Part shown: positions 45,025 through 53,407 of the stretch, piece by piece
How positions within the stretch are numbered: the first letter of the stretch is position 1
Layout of the letters: the number at the start of each line of letters is the position of its first letter
Origin: Micromonospora coxensis
GTDB lineage: Bacteria; Actinomycetota; Actinomycetes; Mycobacteriales; Micromonosporaceae
Direction: 5' to 3'
DNA: 64,000 nt
Assembly (NCBI RefSeq): GCF_900090295.1
Contig: NZ_LT607753.1
Location: 4,402,001-4,466,000 of the forward strand
Translations under genes and position numbers: made by a program
The notes under the pieces: generated by a model
The model's input: only the letters and a program-made list of their open reading frames with translations
Told to the model about the DNA's origin: nothing
Database searches by the model: none

Positions 45025-46809
45025 TCAGTCGATTCCGTGGCTCTGGAGCCACATTTCCAGGAGGCCGAGTTGCCACAGCTTGTTTCCGTTCAACGGGGTC
45101 AGTTCGGCGTTCGGATCGGCGAGCAGCGCGTCGACGTAGTCGGCACGGAACAGGTCGCGGCGGCGGGCGGCGGGCGCGGAGAGCGCGTCGCGTACCCGGT
45201 CGAGGAGCTTGCCCTCGAGGTGGGTGAGGCCCGGCACCGGGAAGTAGCCCTTCGGCCGGTCGATGACCTCGTGCGGGAGGACCCGGCGGCCGATCTCCTT
45301 GAGCACGCCCTTGCCGCCCTGGGCCAGCTTCAGCTCCGGCGGGCAGCTCGCGGCCAGCTCCACGAACTCGTGGTCGAGGAACGGCACCCGGGCCTCCAGC
45401 CCGTGCGCCATGGTCATGTTGTCGACCCGCTTCACCGGGTCGTCGGTGAGCATGACCTGGGTGTCGATCCGCAGGCCGGCGTCGACCGCGGTGTCCGCGC
45501 CGGCCCGCGTCAGGTGGGCGGCGACGAACTCCCGCGCCGGGTCGCCGTCGGCCAGCCAGTCCGGGTTCAGCACCCGGGCCAGGCCGGCCGCGTCCCGGTC
45601 GAAGAACGCCTTGGCGTACGTGTCGAGCGCCTGCTCCCGGTCGATGCCGGCGAGCGGCGGGTACCAGTGGTAGCCACCGAGGATCTCGTCCGCGCCCTGG
45701 CCCGACTGGACCACCTTGACGTGCCTCGCGACCTCCTGGCTGAGCAGGTAGAACGCGACGCAGTCGTGGCTGACCATCGGCTCGCTCATCGCCGCCACGG
45801 CCGCCTCCAGCGGCGGCACGAGGTCCTGGGCGGCCACCCGGAGCTGGTGGTGGTCGGTGCCGAAGGTCTTCGCGACCAGATCGGAGTAGACGAACTCGTC
45901 GCCCTCCCGGCCGCCGACGGCGTCGAAGCCGATGGAGAAGGTGGCCAGGCCGGTCTGCCCCTCGCCGGCCAGCAGCGCGACGACCAGGCTGGAGTCGAGC
46001 CCGCCGGAGAGCAGCACGCCGACCGGCACGTCGGCGACCATCCGGCGGCGCACGGCGGTGGTCAGCGACTCCAGCAGCGCGTCCTGCCAGTCCCGCTCGG
46101 ACCAGTCGGCGCGCTCGGCGGCGCGGGTGAAGGCCGGGTCCCAGTAGACCCGCTCGTGGGTACGGCCGTCCGGCTCGTACACCCGGACGGTGGCCGGGGG
46201 GAGCTTGGCGACGCCACGCAGGATGGTGCGCGGCGGCGGCACGATGCTGTGGAAGCTGAGGTAGTGCGCGAGCGCGACCGGGTCGATCGAGGTGTCGATC
46301 CCGCCGCCGGCCAGCAGCGCCGGCAGGGTGCTGGCGAAGCGCACCACGCCCGGGGTCTCGGCCACGTACAGCGGCTTGATGCCGAGGCGGTCGCGGGCCA
46401 GCACCAGCCGGCCGGTGTCCCGCTCGGTGATGGCGACGGCGAACATGCCGATCAGGTGGTCGACGAAGTCGAGCCCCCACTCGGCGTACGCCTTGACGAC
46501 CACCTCGCTGTCGCCGGTGGAGAAGAAGCGGTGCCCCTTGGCCTGCAACTCCGCGCGCAGCTCGCGATAGTTGTAGACGCAGCCGTTGAAGACGCCGGTG
46601 AGCCCGGAGTCGGGGTCGACGAGCGGCTGCCCGCTGGCCGCCGACAGGTCGATGATCTTCAGGCGTCGGTGCCCGAGGGCGACCGGCCCCTGGGACCAGA
46701 CCCCACTGTCGTCGGGTCCCCGGTCACTCATCGTGGCCGCCATGCGCTCCACCGCCGCGACATCGGCGCGTGAGCCGTCACGGCGGAACTCCCCAGCCAG
46801 TCCGCACAT
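45025..46809 (-). CDS. asnO: N-acetylglutaminylglutamine amidotransferase (AsnB-like)
   Basis: A 594-residue glutamine-dependent amidotransferase. Cys2 (MCGLAGEF) is the class II glutaminase nucleophile, with LGHRRLKIIDLSAASGQPL, FNGCVYNYRELR and the ATP-pyrophosphatase PP-loop VLLSGGLDSSLVVALLA (about 260). SGQGADEILGGYHWY completes the synthetase site. It converts the dipeptide to its C-terminal amide, giving the osmoprotectant NAGGN. ATG 46809 is chosen so that Cys is residue 2. First gene of the asnO-ngg-peptidase operon. Confidence 0.93.
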   Translation of the reverse strand: MCGLAGEFRRDGSRADVAAVERMAATMSDRGPDDSGVWSQGPVALGHRRLKIIDLSAASGQPLVDPDSGLTGVFNGCVYNYRELRAELQAKGHRFFSTGDSEVVVKAYAEWGLDFVDHLIGMFAVAITERDTGRLVLARDRLGIKPLYVAETPGVVRFASTLPALLAGGGIDTSIDPVALAHYLSFHSIVPPPRTILRGVAKLPPATVRVYEPDGRTHERVYWDPAFTRAAERADWSERDWQDALLESLTTAVRRRMVADVPVGVLLSGGLDSSLVVALLAGEGQTGLATFSIGFDAVGGREGDEFVYSDLVAKTFGTDHHQLRVAAQDLVPPLEAAVAAMSEPMVSHDCVAFYLLSQEVARHVKVVQSGQGADEILGGYHWYPPLAGIDREQALDTYAKAFFDRDAAGLARVLNPDWLADGDPAREFVAAHLTRAGADTAVDAGLRIDTQVMLTDDPVKRVDNMTMAHGLEARVPFLDHEFVELAASCPPELKLAQGGKGVLKEIGRRVLPHEVIDRPKGYFPVPGLTHLEGKLLDRVRDALSAPAARRRDLFRADYVDALLADPNAELTPLNGNKLWQLGLLEMWLQSHGID

Positions 46810-47056
46810 GGCAGGCAATGCTGCCAGAGGTTGTTGCGATTCGCCTGTTGAGACGATGACAGTTGTGTGACGACGTTGCTAGAATCTCCGCCCGCGCCGA
46901 GCAGGCCGTGATCGCCGGCCGTGGCGCTGGCGTTCCGTGTCGGCGAGGGTCACGCTGCGAGGATCCGGCCGGGCCGCCCGTGTGACAAACACCGCACCGA
47001 CGTGACTGCCCGCCGGCCGGCGGAGGTCGGCATCGACCTCCACCGGCTCCGGAACG
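46810..47056. other. 247-base gap upstream of asnO, no gene
   Basis: This stretch between asnO (start 46809) and msrA (end 47057) contains the asnO promoter region, unusually A+T-rich just upstream (46830-46890). I see no supported ORF, repeat or RNA gene. Both neighbours point leftwards. Confidence 0.6.
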
Positions 47057-47719
47057 TCAGCCGGCGGTACGGGCCACGCCGACCGGACAGCTCAGCCCGT
47101 TGGGGCCGTGGTTGCAGTACCCGTTCGGGTTCTTCGTCGGGGCGAGGTACTGCTGGTGATAGTCCTCGGCGAAGTAGTAGTCACCGAGCGGGGCGATCTC
47201 CGTGGTGATCTCGCCCTTGCCGGCCCGGGCCACGATCGGGGCGAACGCGTCGCGCGACGCCTGCGCGGTGGCCAACTGCTCGTCGGTCGTGGTGTAGATC
47301 GTCGAGCGGTACTGGGTGCCGACGTCGTTGCCCTGGCGCATGCCCTGAGTCGGGTCGTGGTTCTCCCAGAAGACCTTGAGCAGGTCCTCGTAGCTGATGA
47401 CCGTCGGGTCGTAGACCACCTGGACCACCTCGGCGTGCCCGGTCATGCCCGAGCAGACCTCCTCGTACGTGGGGTTCGGCGTGACGCCGCCCGCGTAGCC
47501 GGCGGAGGTGGTGAGCACGCCCGGCAGGGTCCAGAACAGTCGCTCGGCGCCCCAGAAACAACCCATCCCGAAGACCGCGACCTGCGCACCGGCCGGGAAC
47601 GGGCCCTTCAGCGAGGAGCCGAGCACCTCGTGGCGGTCGGCGATCGGCATCGCGATCGGCCGGCCGGGCAGGGCCTGGTCGGGGGTGGGCAGCTCGGCCT
47701 TCATGCGGCGAAGGAACAC
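47057..47719 (-). CDS. msrA: Peptide-methionine (S)-S-oxide reductase MsrA
   Basis: A 220-residue repair enzyme that reduces methionine-S-sulfoxide in proteins. The active site [10 protein letters not shown] (Cys54) is intact, followed by [35 protein letters not shown] and the thioredoxin-recycling cysteines in [14 protein letters not shown] at the C-terminus. GTG 47719 is supported by GAGAGGAG 9 bases upstream. A 27-residue extension before the core fold is slightly longer than usual but common in actinomycetes. Confidence 0.94.
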   Translation of the reverse strand: MFLRRMKAELPTPDQALPGRPIAMPIADRHEVLGSSLKGPFPAGAQVAVFGMGCFWGAERLFWTLPGVLTTSAGYAGGVTPNPTYEEVCSGMTGHAEVVQVVYDPTVISYEDLLKVFWENHDPTQGMRQGNDVGTQYRSTIYTTTDEQLATAQASRDAFAPIVARAGKGEITTEIAPLGDYYFAEDYHQQYLAPTKNPNGYCNHGPNGLSCPVGVARTAG

Positions 47720-48026
47720 GGTGGGACTCCTCTCGTACCTGTCCCAGCGTGCAACGCCGCCGGGCCGCAGTTCCTTACCCGTCCCGTCGTCGATCACCCG
47801 GCCACCCCCGGTCCGGCTGATCCGGGCACGACCGCGCTCGCCGGGCTTTCCACCCGTATCAGGCGGAAAGCACCATGAACCACCCGCCCCTTCTCCGGCC
47901 GTGCGGGGCTCCGGGCCGTCCATTGCCCGGGTCACCACGCCTGGTTAGCGTGCGACTACCGGTCCACCCTGATCGATGTCCGGCGTTCGCGCGCCGGGGT
48001 CGGCTCCGGACCCGTCTGGGGGCCTC
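47720..48026. other. 307-base divergent gap between msrA and the antiporter gene
   Basis: Holds the two divergent promoters. A 7-bp inverted repeat, GCTTTCC (47845-47851) and GGAAAGC (47865-47871), lies near the middle and could be an operator. No gene, repeat or RNA gene is otherwise visible. Confidence 0.4.
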
Positions 48027-49325
48027 GTGCAGTCACTCGCCAGTCCTGGGGAACTCACCGTCGCCGTGGTCATGGCGGACGTCGCCATCGTCCTCGTCGT
48101 CGGGTACGTCTTCGGCCGCTGGCTGCGGCGGATGGGTCAGCCCGTGGTCATCGGCGAGATCATCGCCGGCATCGCGCTCGGTCCGAGCCTGCTCGGGCTG
48201 CTGCCCGGCAACCCCACCGCGGTGATCTTCCCGGCCGAGGCCCGGCCCTACCTCAGCGCCATCTCGCAGGTCGGGCTCCTGCTGTTCATGTTCCTGATCG
48301 GCTGGGAGTTCGACCGTCGGGTGGTGGCCCGCCGCAAGGCGTTGACCCTGTCGGTCTCGCTCTGCTCGATCGCGCTCTCCTTCGGCCTGGGCGTCGGTCT
48401 CGCCGCCCTGCTCTACGCCGACCACGCCACGGTCGCCGGCCGGCGGGTGCCCTTCACGGTGTTCGCGCTGTTCCTCGGCGCCGCGATGTCGATCACGGCG
48501 TTCCCGGTGCTGGCCCGCATCCTCAAGGACCGCAAACTGCTGCACACCGAGGTCGGCGTGCTCGCGCTGGGCAGCGCGGCGATCGACGACATCCTCGCCT
48601 GGTGCATCCTGGCGCTGGTCGCCGCGATCGCCGCCGCCGGGGACGGCACCGACCTGGTCCAGATCGCCGTGCTCTCGGCCGCCTACGTCGCGGTCATGTC
48701 CACCGTGGTCCGCCCGCTGCTGACCGCCTTCGTCCGTCGTACGGCGGCGCTGAACCGGCCGGCGTACCTGGCGATCTTCGTCGCGGCCGGTGTGTTCCTG
48801 TCCTCCTACGCGACCACCTGGATCGGCATCCACGCGATCTTCGGCGCGTTCGCCTTCGGCTTCATCATGCCCCGCCGGCCCGAGGCGGCGCTGCACCGGC
48901 AGGTGCGCGAGCCGTTCGAGAACATCGGCCTGGTACTCCTCCCGGTCTTCTTCATCGTCACCGGGCTCGGCGTCGACATCGCCTCGTTGACCGCGGCGAA
49001 CTACCTGGAGCTGGGGGCGATCATCCTGGTCGCCTGCGTCGGCAAGACGATCGGCGCGGCCGCACCGGCGCTGGCCCTCGGCCTGCCCGGCCGGGACGCC
49101 CGCACCCTCGGCGTCCTGATGAACACCCGAGGGCTGACCGAACTGATCGTGCTGAACGTCGGCGTGAGCCTGCACGTGCTGGACAAGCAGATGTTCACCA
49201 TGATGGTGATCATGGCGCTGGTCACCACGGCGATGGCCGGACCGCTGCTGCCGAAGGCCCCGGCGACACCCGCTGCGGACGTCGCCCGGCCGGAGCCGGC
49301 CGACCGGGCCGTGCCGTCGCGCTGA
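48027..49325 (+). CDS. CPA2-family cation/proton antiporter (KefB/NapA-like)
   Basis: A 432-residue integral membrane exchanger with about 12 helices. Hallmarks: GQPVVIGEIIAGIALGPSLLG (helix 1-2), LLLFMFLIGWEFD, ALFLGAAMSITAFPVLARIL (helix 4-5 region) and AAIDDILAWCILALVAAI with the double-Asp pair of the electrogenic CPA2 group. The C-terminus is short, without a TrkA-N regulatory domain. It exchanges H+ for Na+ or K+. GTG 48027 gives the canonical N-terminus; ATG 47976 is possible. Adjacent to the osmoprotectant operon, which fits an osmotic role. Confidence 0.9.
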   Translation: MQSLASPGELTVAVVMADVAIVLVVGYVFGRWLRRMGQPVVIGEIIAGIALGPSLLGLLPGNPTAVIFPAEARPYLSAISQVGLLLFMFLIGWEFDRRVVARRKALTLSVSLCSIALSFGLGVGLAALLYADHATVAGRRVPFTVFALFLGAAMSITAFPVLARILKDRKLLHTEVGVLALGSAAIDDILAWCILALVAAIAAAGDGTDLVQIAVLSAAYVAVMSTVVRPLLTAFVRRTAALNRPAYLAIFVAAGVFLSSYATTWIGIHAIFGAFAFGFIMPRRPEAALHRQVREPFENIGLVLLPVFFIVTGLGVDIASLTAANYLELGAIILVACVGKTIGAAAPALALGLPGRDARTLGVLMNTRGLTELIVLNVGVSLHVLDKQMFTMMVIMALVTTAMAGPLLPKAPATPAADVARPEPADRAVPSR

Positions 49326-49392
49326 CGCCGCCCGTGCGGGATCGTCACCGTAGGTGGTGGAACGGTCCGGGACGGTGACACGTCGAACCGGT

Positions 49393-49899
49393 ATGAGCAG
49401 ATGGAGCAGGTGGCTGGGCGGTGTCGCGGTGCTGTCGGTCGCCGTGCTCGCCGGCTGTGCGCAGCCCGATCCGGACGCGTCCGCCTCCGCCCCGGCGACG
49501 GCGTCCGGCACCGGCCCGGCGGCCCCGCCGGTCACGGTCACCGTTCCGGCCGACCGTCACCGCGTCGGTGACGTCATCGTGCTGACGGTGGTCAACGGCG
49601 GCGCCGCCCCGCTGTACGCCGACGACCTGCGGACCGACTGCTCTCCGGTGCTGCTGGAACGGCGCGAGGGCGGGACGTGGACCCGCTACGACAACTGCGG
49701 CGTCGAGCGGGCGTCGGCCGTCGTCACCTGGGCGCCGGGTGAACGGCGCGAGATCCGGCTCGACACGGCCGGCGGCAACTTCTCCGCGCCGCCGCTGCTG
49801 GCCGGCGTCCACCGGATCGCCTTCGGCTTCCGCTGGTCGCCCACCCCGGAGGGTGCCGTCACCGAGTGGGTCCACTCGTCGGAGTTCCGGATCGGCTGA
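49393..49899 (+). CDS. Predicted lipoprotein with Ig-like domain
   Basis: A 168-residue protein. ATG 49393 starts a signal peptide (RWSRWLGGVAVLSVAVL) ending in the lipobox LAGC, then a Ser/Ala/Thr-rich linker and a strand-rich domain (VTVTVPADRHRVGDVIVLTVVNGG, then ERREIRLDTAGGNFSAPP and VHRIAFGFRWSP). It looks like a bacterial intracellular-proteinase-inhibitor or Ig-like fold, found in many short lipoproteins. Function unknown. Followed by a bidirectional terminator. Confidence 0.75.
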   Translation: MSRWSRWLGGVAVLSVAVLAGCAQPDPDASASAPATASGTGPAAPPVTVTVPADRHRVGDVIVLTVVNGGAAPLYADDLRTDCSPVLLERREGGTWTRYDNCGVERASAVVTWAPGERREIRLDTAGGNFSAPPLLAGVHRIAFGFRWSPTPEGAVTEWVHSSEFRIG

Positions 49900-49906
49900 C
49901 CCGTTG

Positions 49907-49938
49907 GCCCGGTCCGCGCCCGAGGGCACGGACCGGGC
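49907..49938. terminator. Bidirectional hairpin after the lipoprotein gene
   Basis: GCCCGGTCCG (49907-49916) pairs with CGGACCGGGC (49929-49938) around a 12-base loop; it lies between two convergent genes. Confidence 0.7.
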
Positions 49939-49982
49939 GACACCGGGTGGGCGGTCACCCGAGGGCCCACCGGGTCCAGGGG

Positions 49983-51587
49983 TCAGAAGCAACCCGAGTC
50001 GAGGGTGCTGCCGAACTCGACGTAGCGCGCGTTGACGTGGGCGGACGTCGTGTTGCCCCCGGACAGCGCGTAGTTGGTGCCGACCCAGGTCCGTTGGCAC
50101 TTCGCGTTGGTGCGCACGGTGAAGTAGTCGCCGTACCGGCCGTCGGTGCGGTTGTGCGTGCCCGAGGCGGTCAGGATCACCGATCCGAAGGCGATCGGGT
50201 CGGCCGGGGTGTCGTCGACGCCCACGTAGCCCTGTGCCGCCGCGCCACCCCCACCGGCGGCGCCACCCGCCGCGATGGAGATCCCCAGGTCACCGAAGAC
50301 GTTGCCGCTCACCACCGGGTACCCGAAGCAGAGCGAGGCGTTCCAGATGTGCGGCTGCTCGACCAGGGTCAGGTCGGAGGTGCGGAACGAGGCCGCCCGG
50401 ACGTGCCCCTGGGTGATGCCGCCGGTCGGCGCGGAGTGCCAGTACCAGGTGACCCGGGAGCCGTGCAGCGCGCCGCGCATCCGGAAGCCGGCCGCGGTCC
50501 AGGACGTGGCGCGTTCGATGAAGTCGAAGTTGCCGGTGCCACCCCGGCAGTCGGGATTGCTGAAGTTGGACGCGCTGATGGTGCGTACCGTCTGCGGCAC
50601 CGACGTGCTCGACTCCGCCCAGCTGAAGATGCGGAACGAGGTGTTGCTCTCGATCGCGCCGAAGTACATGGTGGTCGAGTTCTGCGCGCCCTCGACGGGG
50701 GTGAACACCCGCTGACCGACCGACCCGACGTGGGTCAGGGTGTTGGTCGTGGCCGTGGTGCAGGCGGACATCTGCGCCAGGTTGAACCGCCTGATCTGCG
50801 AACCGATCCAGGAACCGGCCCGCTGGTTCTGGGTGGTCAGATAGAGGGCGTTGGCGCTGACCCCGATGTGCGGATAATCCGGCAGTACGTCGTCGGCGGC
50901 GCCGCCCGGGTCGATGTAATAGGTGCACAATGGTGCGCTGGCCGGATTGTCCCGGACGAAGATTCGTACTCCGCCATTGTTCAGAGCGGCGTTCGTGTAG
51001 AGCAGGATGCTGAAGATGCGGTCGGTGTTGTGCGCCCGTACCACGTCCTGGTCGCAGCACGCGTTGGGCGCGTCCGCCGGACCGGCCGGCAGGCCGACCC
51101 CGGTCCAGGTGCTGCCGTCGTTGGTGGAGTACGACGCGTAGGTGTTGCCGGTGTAGAAGACCGACGAGCCGTCGTTGGCCGCCGCCGTCTCGCCCAACGT
51201 GCTGCTCACCGCCGAGGCGCGCGTGTTGGCGTTGTTGCGCCGGATCAGCAGCGACTGGGCGCTGATCTCCGCCGCCTCGGTCTGCGCCACCGGCTTCGCC
51301 CGCTCCGCCGCGTCGACCTGGGCGCCGGCCGGCGCGGGCTGCGCCGCGGCGATCCGTTCCCGCTGCTCGCGGTGGCGGCGGTCGAGATCCGCCATCTGCT
51401 CGCGGCTGGCCGTCGACTGCCTCAGCGCGCCCTCCGGCCGCACGGTCGTCGGCACCGTCCGCGTGGCCGGCCCGGCGGGCGCCGCCGCGGTCGCGGTCGT
51501 CGCGGCGGCGCCGCTGGCCGGTGTCAGCGGCGCCAGCGCCGCCACGGTGGCGAGCGCCACCGCCGCCACTGTCGATCTCCTTGGCAT
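49983..51587 (-). CDS. Secreted protein of unknown function with BNR-like repeats
   Basis: A 534-residue exported protein. ATG 51587 is supported by GGGAGA 6 bases upstream. A Sec signal (RRSTVAAVALATVAALAPLTPASG then AAA sites) is followed by a 90-residue Ala/Gln/Arg-rich helix, then a 400-residue strand-rich domain with YTGNTYASYSTNDGSTWTGVGLP (Asp-box like SxDGSTW), a vicinal Cys pair (NACCDQD) and ASLCFGYPVVSG. Asp-boxes occur in sialidase/BNR folds, but catalytic residues are not recognisable. No close named family. Confidence 0.75.
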   Translation of the reverse strand: MPRRSTVAAVALATVAALAPLTPASGAAATTATAAAPAGPATRTVPTTVRPEGALRQSTASREQMADLDRRHREQRERIAAAQPAPAGAQVDAAERAKPVAQTEAAEISAQSLLIRRNNANTRASAVSSTLGETAAANDGSSVFYTGNTYASYSTNDGSTWTGVGLPAGPADAPNACCDQDVVRAHNTDRIFSILLYTNAALNNGGVRIFVRDNPASAPLCTYYIDPGGAADDVLPDYPHIGVSANALYLTTQNQRAGSWIGSQIRRFNLAQMSACTTATTNTLTHVGSVGQRVFTPVEGAQNSTTMYFGAIESNTSFRIFSWAESSTSVPQTVRTISASNFSNPDCRGGTGNFDFIERATSWTAAGFRMRGALHGSRVTWYWHSAPTGGITQGHVRAASFRTSDLTLVEQPHIWNASLCFGYPVVSGNVFGDLGISIAAGGAAGGGGAAAQGYVGVDDTPADPIAFGSVILTASGTHNRTDGRYGDYFTVRTNAKCQRTWVGTNYALSGGNTTSAHVNARYVEFGSTLDSGCF

Positions 51588-51816
51588 CTGTTCTCCCGAC
51601 GTCAGATGCCGGCGGGGACCTGTTGTCCCACTGCTCGGCAGAATGCACTCTGCCATTTGATCGATATTCGGCATTCCCTCAGTCGGTAGGCGGACAGTAC
51701 GCCATTCGCCAGTGTGAACGGAATTCTGAAACAGGTGCGGGACTTGTTTCGCAAATGCGATTCCTGTCGGCGGATGTTGCGACAGCCGTGCAATTTCCAG
51801 GACGGCGGCGGGTCCG

Positions 51817-52239
51817 CTATCCGGTGGCGGGTGACGCCCCGGCGATCCGGTCGGCGTACCGGTGCGCCTCGGCGTCGTCGGTGTACCGGGTACGCGGCCA
51901 GAAGAAGCCGCGCAGGCCGTCGCCCTTCGTCCTCGGCACCACGTGGGTGTGCAGGTGCGCCACCGACTGCGACACCCGGTTGTTCATCGCCACGAAGGTG
52001 CCGCCGGCCCCCAGGCCGGTCTCCACCGCCACCGCGAGCCGCTGCACCAGACGGAAGTAACCGGGCAGCGCGTCCGCCGGCAGCTCGTCCAGGGTGACCA
52101 GGTGGGCGCGGGGGACCACCAGCACGTGCCCCTTGAACACCGGCCGGGTGTCCAGGAAGGCGACCCCGTCCGGCTCGTCGACCACCCGGAACGCGGGCAC
52201 CTCGCCCGCGACGATCCCGCAGAACACGCACCCGCTCAT
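51817..52239 (-). CDS. HIT-family nucleotide hydrolase
   Basis: A 140-residue member of the HIT superfamily. Catalytic motif HLHTHVVPR (histidine triad) is present, with the N-terminal CVFCGIVAGEVPAFRVVDEPDGVAFLDTRPVFKGHVLVVPRAH typical of Hint-type proteins, and CVFC suggests zinc binding. Enzymes of this family hydrolyse nucleoside phosphoramidates or Ap4A-like substrates. ATG 52239 gives the canonical start. Confidence 0.92.
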   Translation of the reverse strand: MSGCVFCGIVAGEVPAFRVVDEPDGVAFLDTRPVFKGHVLVVPRAHLVTLDELPADALPGYFRLVQRLAVAVETGLGAGGTFVAMNNRVSQSVAHLHTHVVPRTKGDGLRGFFWPRTRYTDDAEAHRYADRIAGASPATG

Positions 52240-52285
52240 CCGGCCCAGGCTAGTACGACCGGCGCGTCCTTGCCGCGCCAGATCG

Positions 52286-52981
52286 TCATGGCTCGTCGAG
52301 GTAGCTCTCCCACTCGTCGTCCGAGGGGAGTCCGGCGGGCCCGTGGTCACCGGTCGCGAGGCGCCGCCGGATGTCGGCCTCCCACCGGACTGCCCAGTCG
52401 ATCAGCCGGCGGATGTCCTCGTCACCGAGCCCGTAGGACATGAAGGTCTGGTCGTCGAGTTCCTCGATCCCGCCCAACCGGTCGGCCAGTTCCGCCAGGG
52501 AGAACCCCTGCGTGTGCCGTGCGCCCAGGGTCTCCAGATCCGCGAAGCTCAGCTGGCCGTTGGCGGCGCGGATGTCGATGTAGTCGCGGTGCGCGGCCCG
52601 GTCGTGCAGCGCCCGGACCTTCAACCCCACGGCGTCCTCGAAGGCGAGAACCGGCCCGACGCTCAGCGTCGCCGGCGGCCCGATGGCCTCTTTGAGTACG
52701 TCCACCTCGCAGGCGACGGTGCGGGTCGACACGAGCAGGCGGGCCATTCGGGCACCGGCTTCGACGACCCGGCAGTCAAAGCCCTCGGACGAGTACGCCT
52801 GAGCCAGGCGCTCGGCCACGATCGGCAGGGGCACTGCCGTCGCGGTGGCGAAGTCGATGTCCCGTGACGGCCGGCTGATCAGGTTGTGCGCCGACAGTGC
52901 GTACCCGCCGGCCAGCACCAACCCGAGGTCGTCCCCGGCGGTGAAGCCGACCTGGAGCAGCCGGCGGTGCAGCTCGTCCAA
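52286..52981 (-). CDS. AbiEii/AbiGii-like nucleotidyltransferase toxin
   Basis: A 231-residue protein with the nucleotidyltransferase core GGYALSAHNLISRPSRDIDFATA (GG...D-x-D form) and VACEVDVLKEA as third acidic strand. This matches the AbiEii/AbiGii (type IV) toxins, which transfer nucleotides to tRNA and arrest growth or block phage. The start codon is TTG 52981, 3 bases after the stop of the small upstream gene. Conserved helices carry GLKVRALHDRAAHRDYIDIRAA, as in the family. Confidence 0.85.
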   Translation of the reverse strand: MDELHRRLLQVGFTAGDDLGLVLAGGYALSAHNLISRPSRDIDFATATAVPLPIVAERLAQAYSSEGFDCRVVEAGARMARLLVSTRTVACEVDVLKEAIGPPATLSVGPVLAFEDAVGLKVRALHDRAAHRDYIDIRAANGQLSFADLETLGARHTQGFSLAELADRLGGIEELDDQTFMSYGLGDEDIRRLIDWAVRWEADIRRRLATGDHGPAGLPSDDEWESYLDEP

Positions 52982-52984
52982 CGA

Positions 52985-53311
52985 TCAGGCCCTGAGTTCG
53001 GGCAGCCGGCGCTCCCACAGGGCGATCACCCGCCGGGCGGTCAGCCGCCGGATCCGAGGCCAGTCCCGGCGCAGCAGCGTGGCGTTGACGTAGCGGACGA
53101 TGTCGTCGAGTTGGCCGCAGTCCATCAGCGTCCGGTAGAGCGTCAACCGCTGACGGGGATCGGTGACGTCGAATTCGGTGAGGCCGGACCAGGCCAGCCG
53201 CACCGGCAGGCTGACCCGACCCTGGCTCGGACCGGCGAGCAGCGACAGCGAACCCGGGATGCGTTCGGCGACGCCGATCAGGCGGGACGGCAGCGGGGCG
53301 GGCGAGGTCAC
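52985..53311 (-). CDS. Candidate antitoxin partner of the AbiEii-like protein
   Basis: A 108-residue, helical, Arg-rich protein (TDPRQRLTLYRTLMDCGQLDDIVRYVNATLLRRDWPRIRRLTARRVIALWERRLPEL). I cannot place it in a characterised family. It is immediately upstream of the nucleotidyltransferase gene, co-directional and 3 bases apart, which fits an antitoxin or accessory role. It is too short to be a full AbiEi HTH protein, so the pairing may represent a different antitoxin class. Start GTG 53311. Confidence 0.6.
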   Translation of the reverse strand: MTSPAPLPSRLIGVAERIPGSLSLLAGPSQGRVSLPVRLAWSGLTEFDVTDPRQRLTLYRTLMDCGQLDDIVRYVNATLLRRDWPRIRRLTARRVIALWERRLPELRA

Positions 53312-53407
53312 CGGGCCAGTATGACCCAGCGGGACGACGGAACCGCCGATGTGACCCGCGGCCGGGTTCCACACGCTGGGACGAGGGGGAGGACTAACGT
53401 CTCCGTC

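Noticed and set aside
46921..47208. A 95-codon plus-strand frame after asnO
   Set aside because: It runs into msrA on the opposite strand, is Arg/Gly-rich and has no ribosome-binding site.
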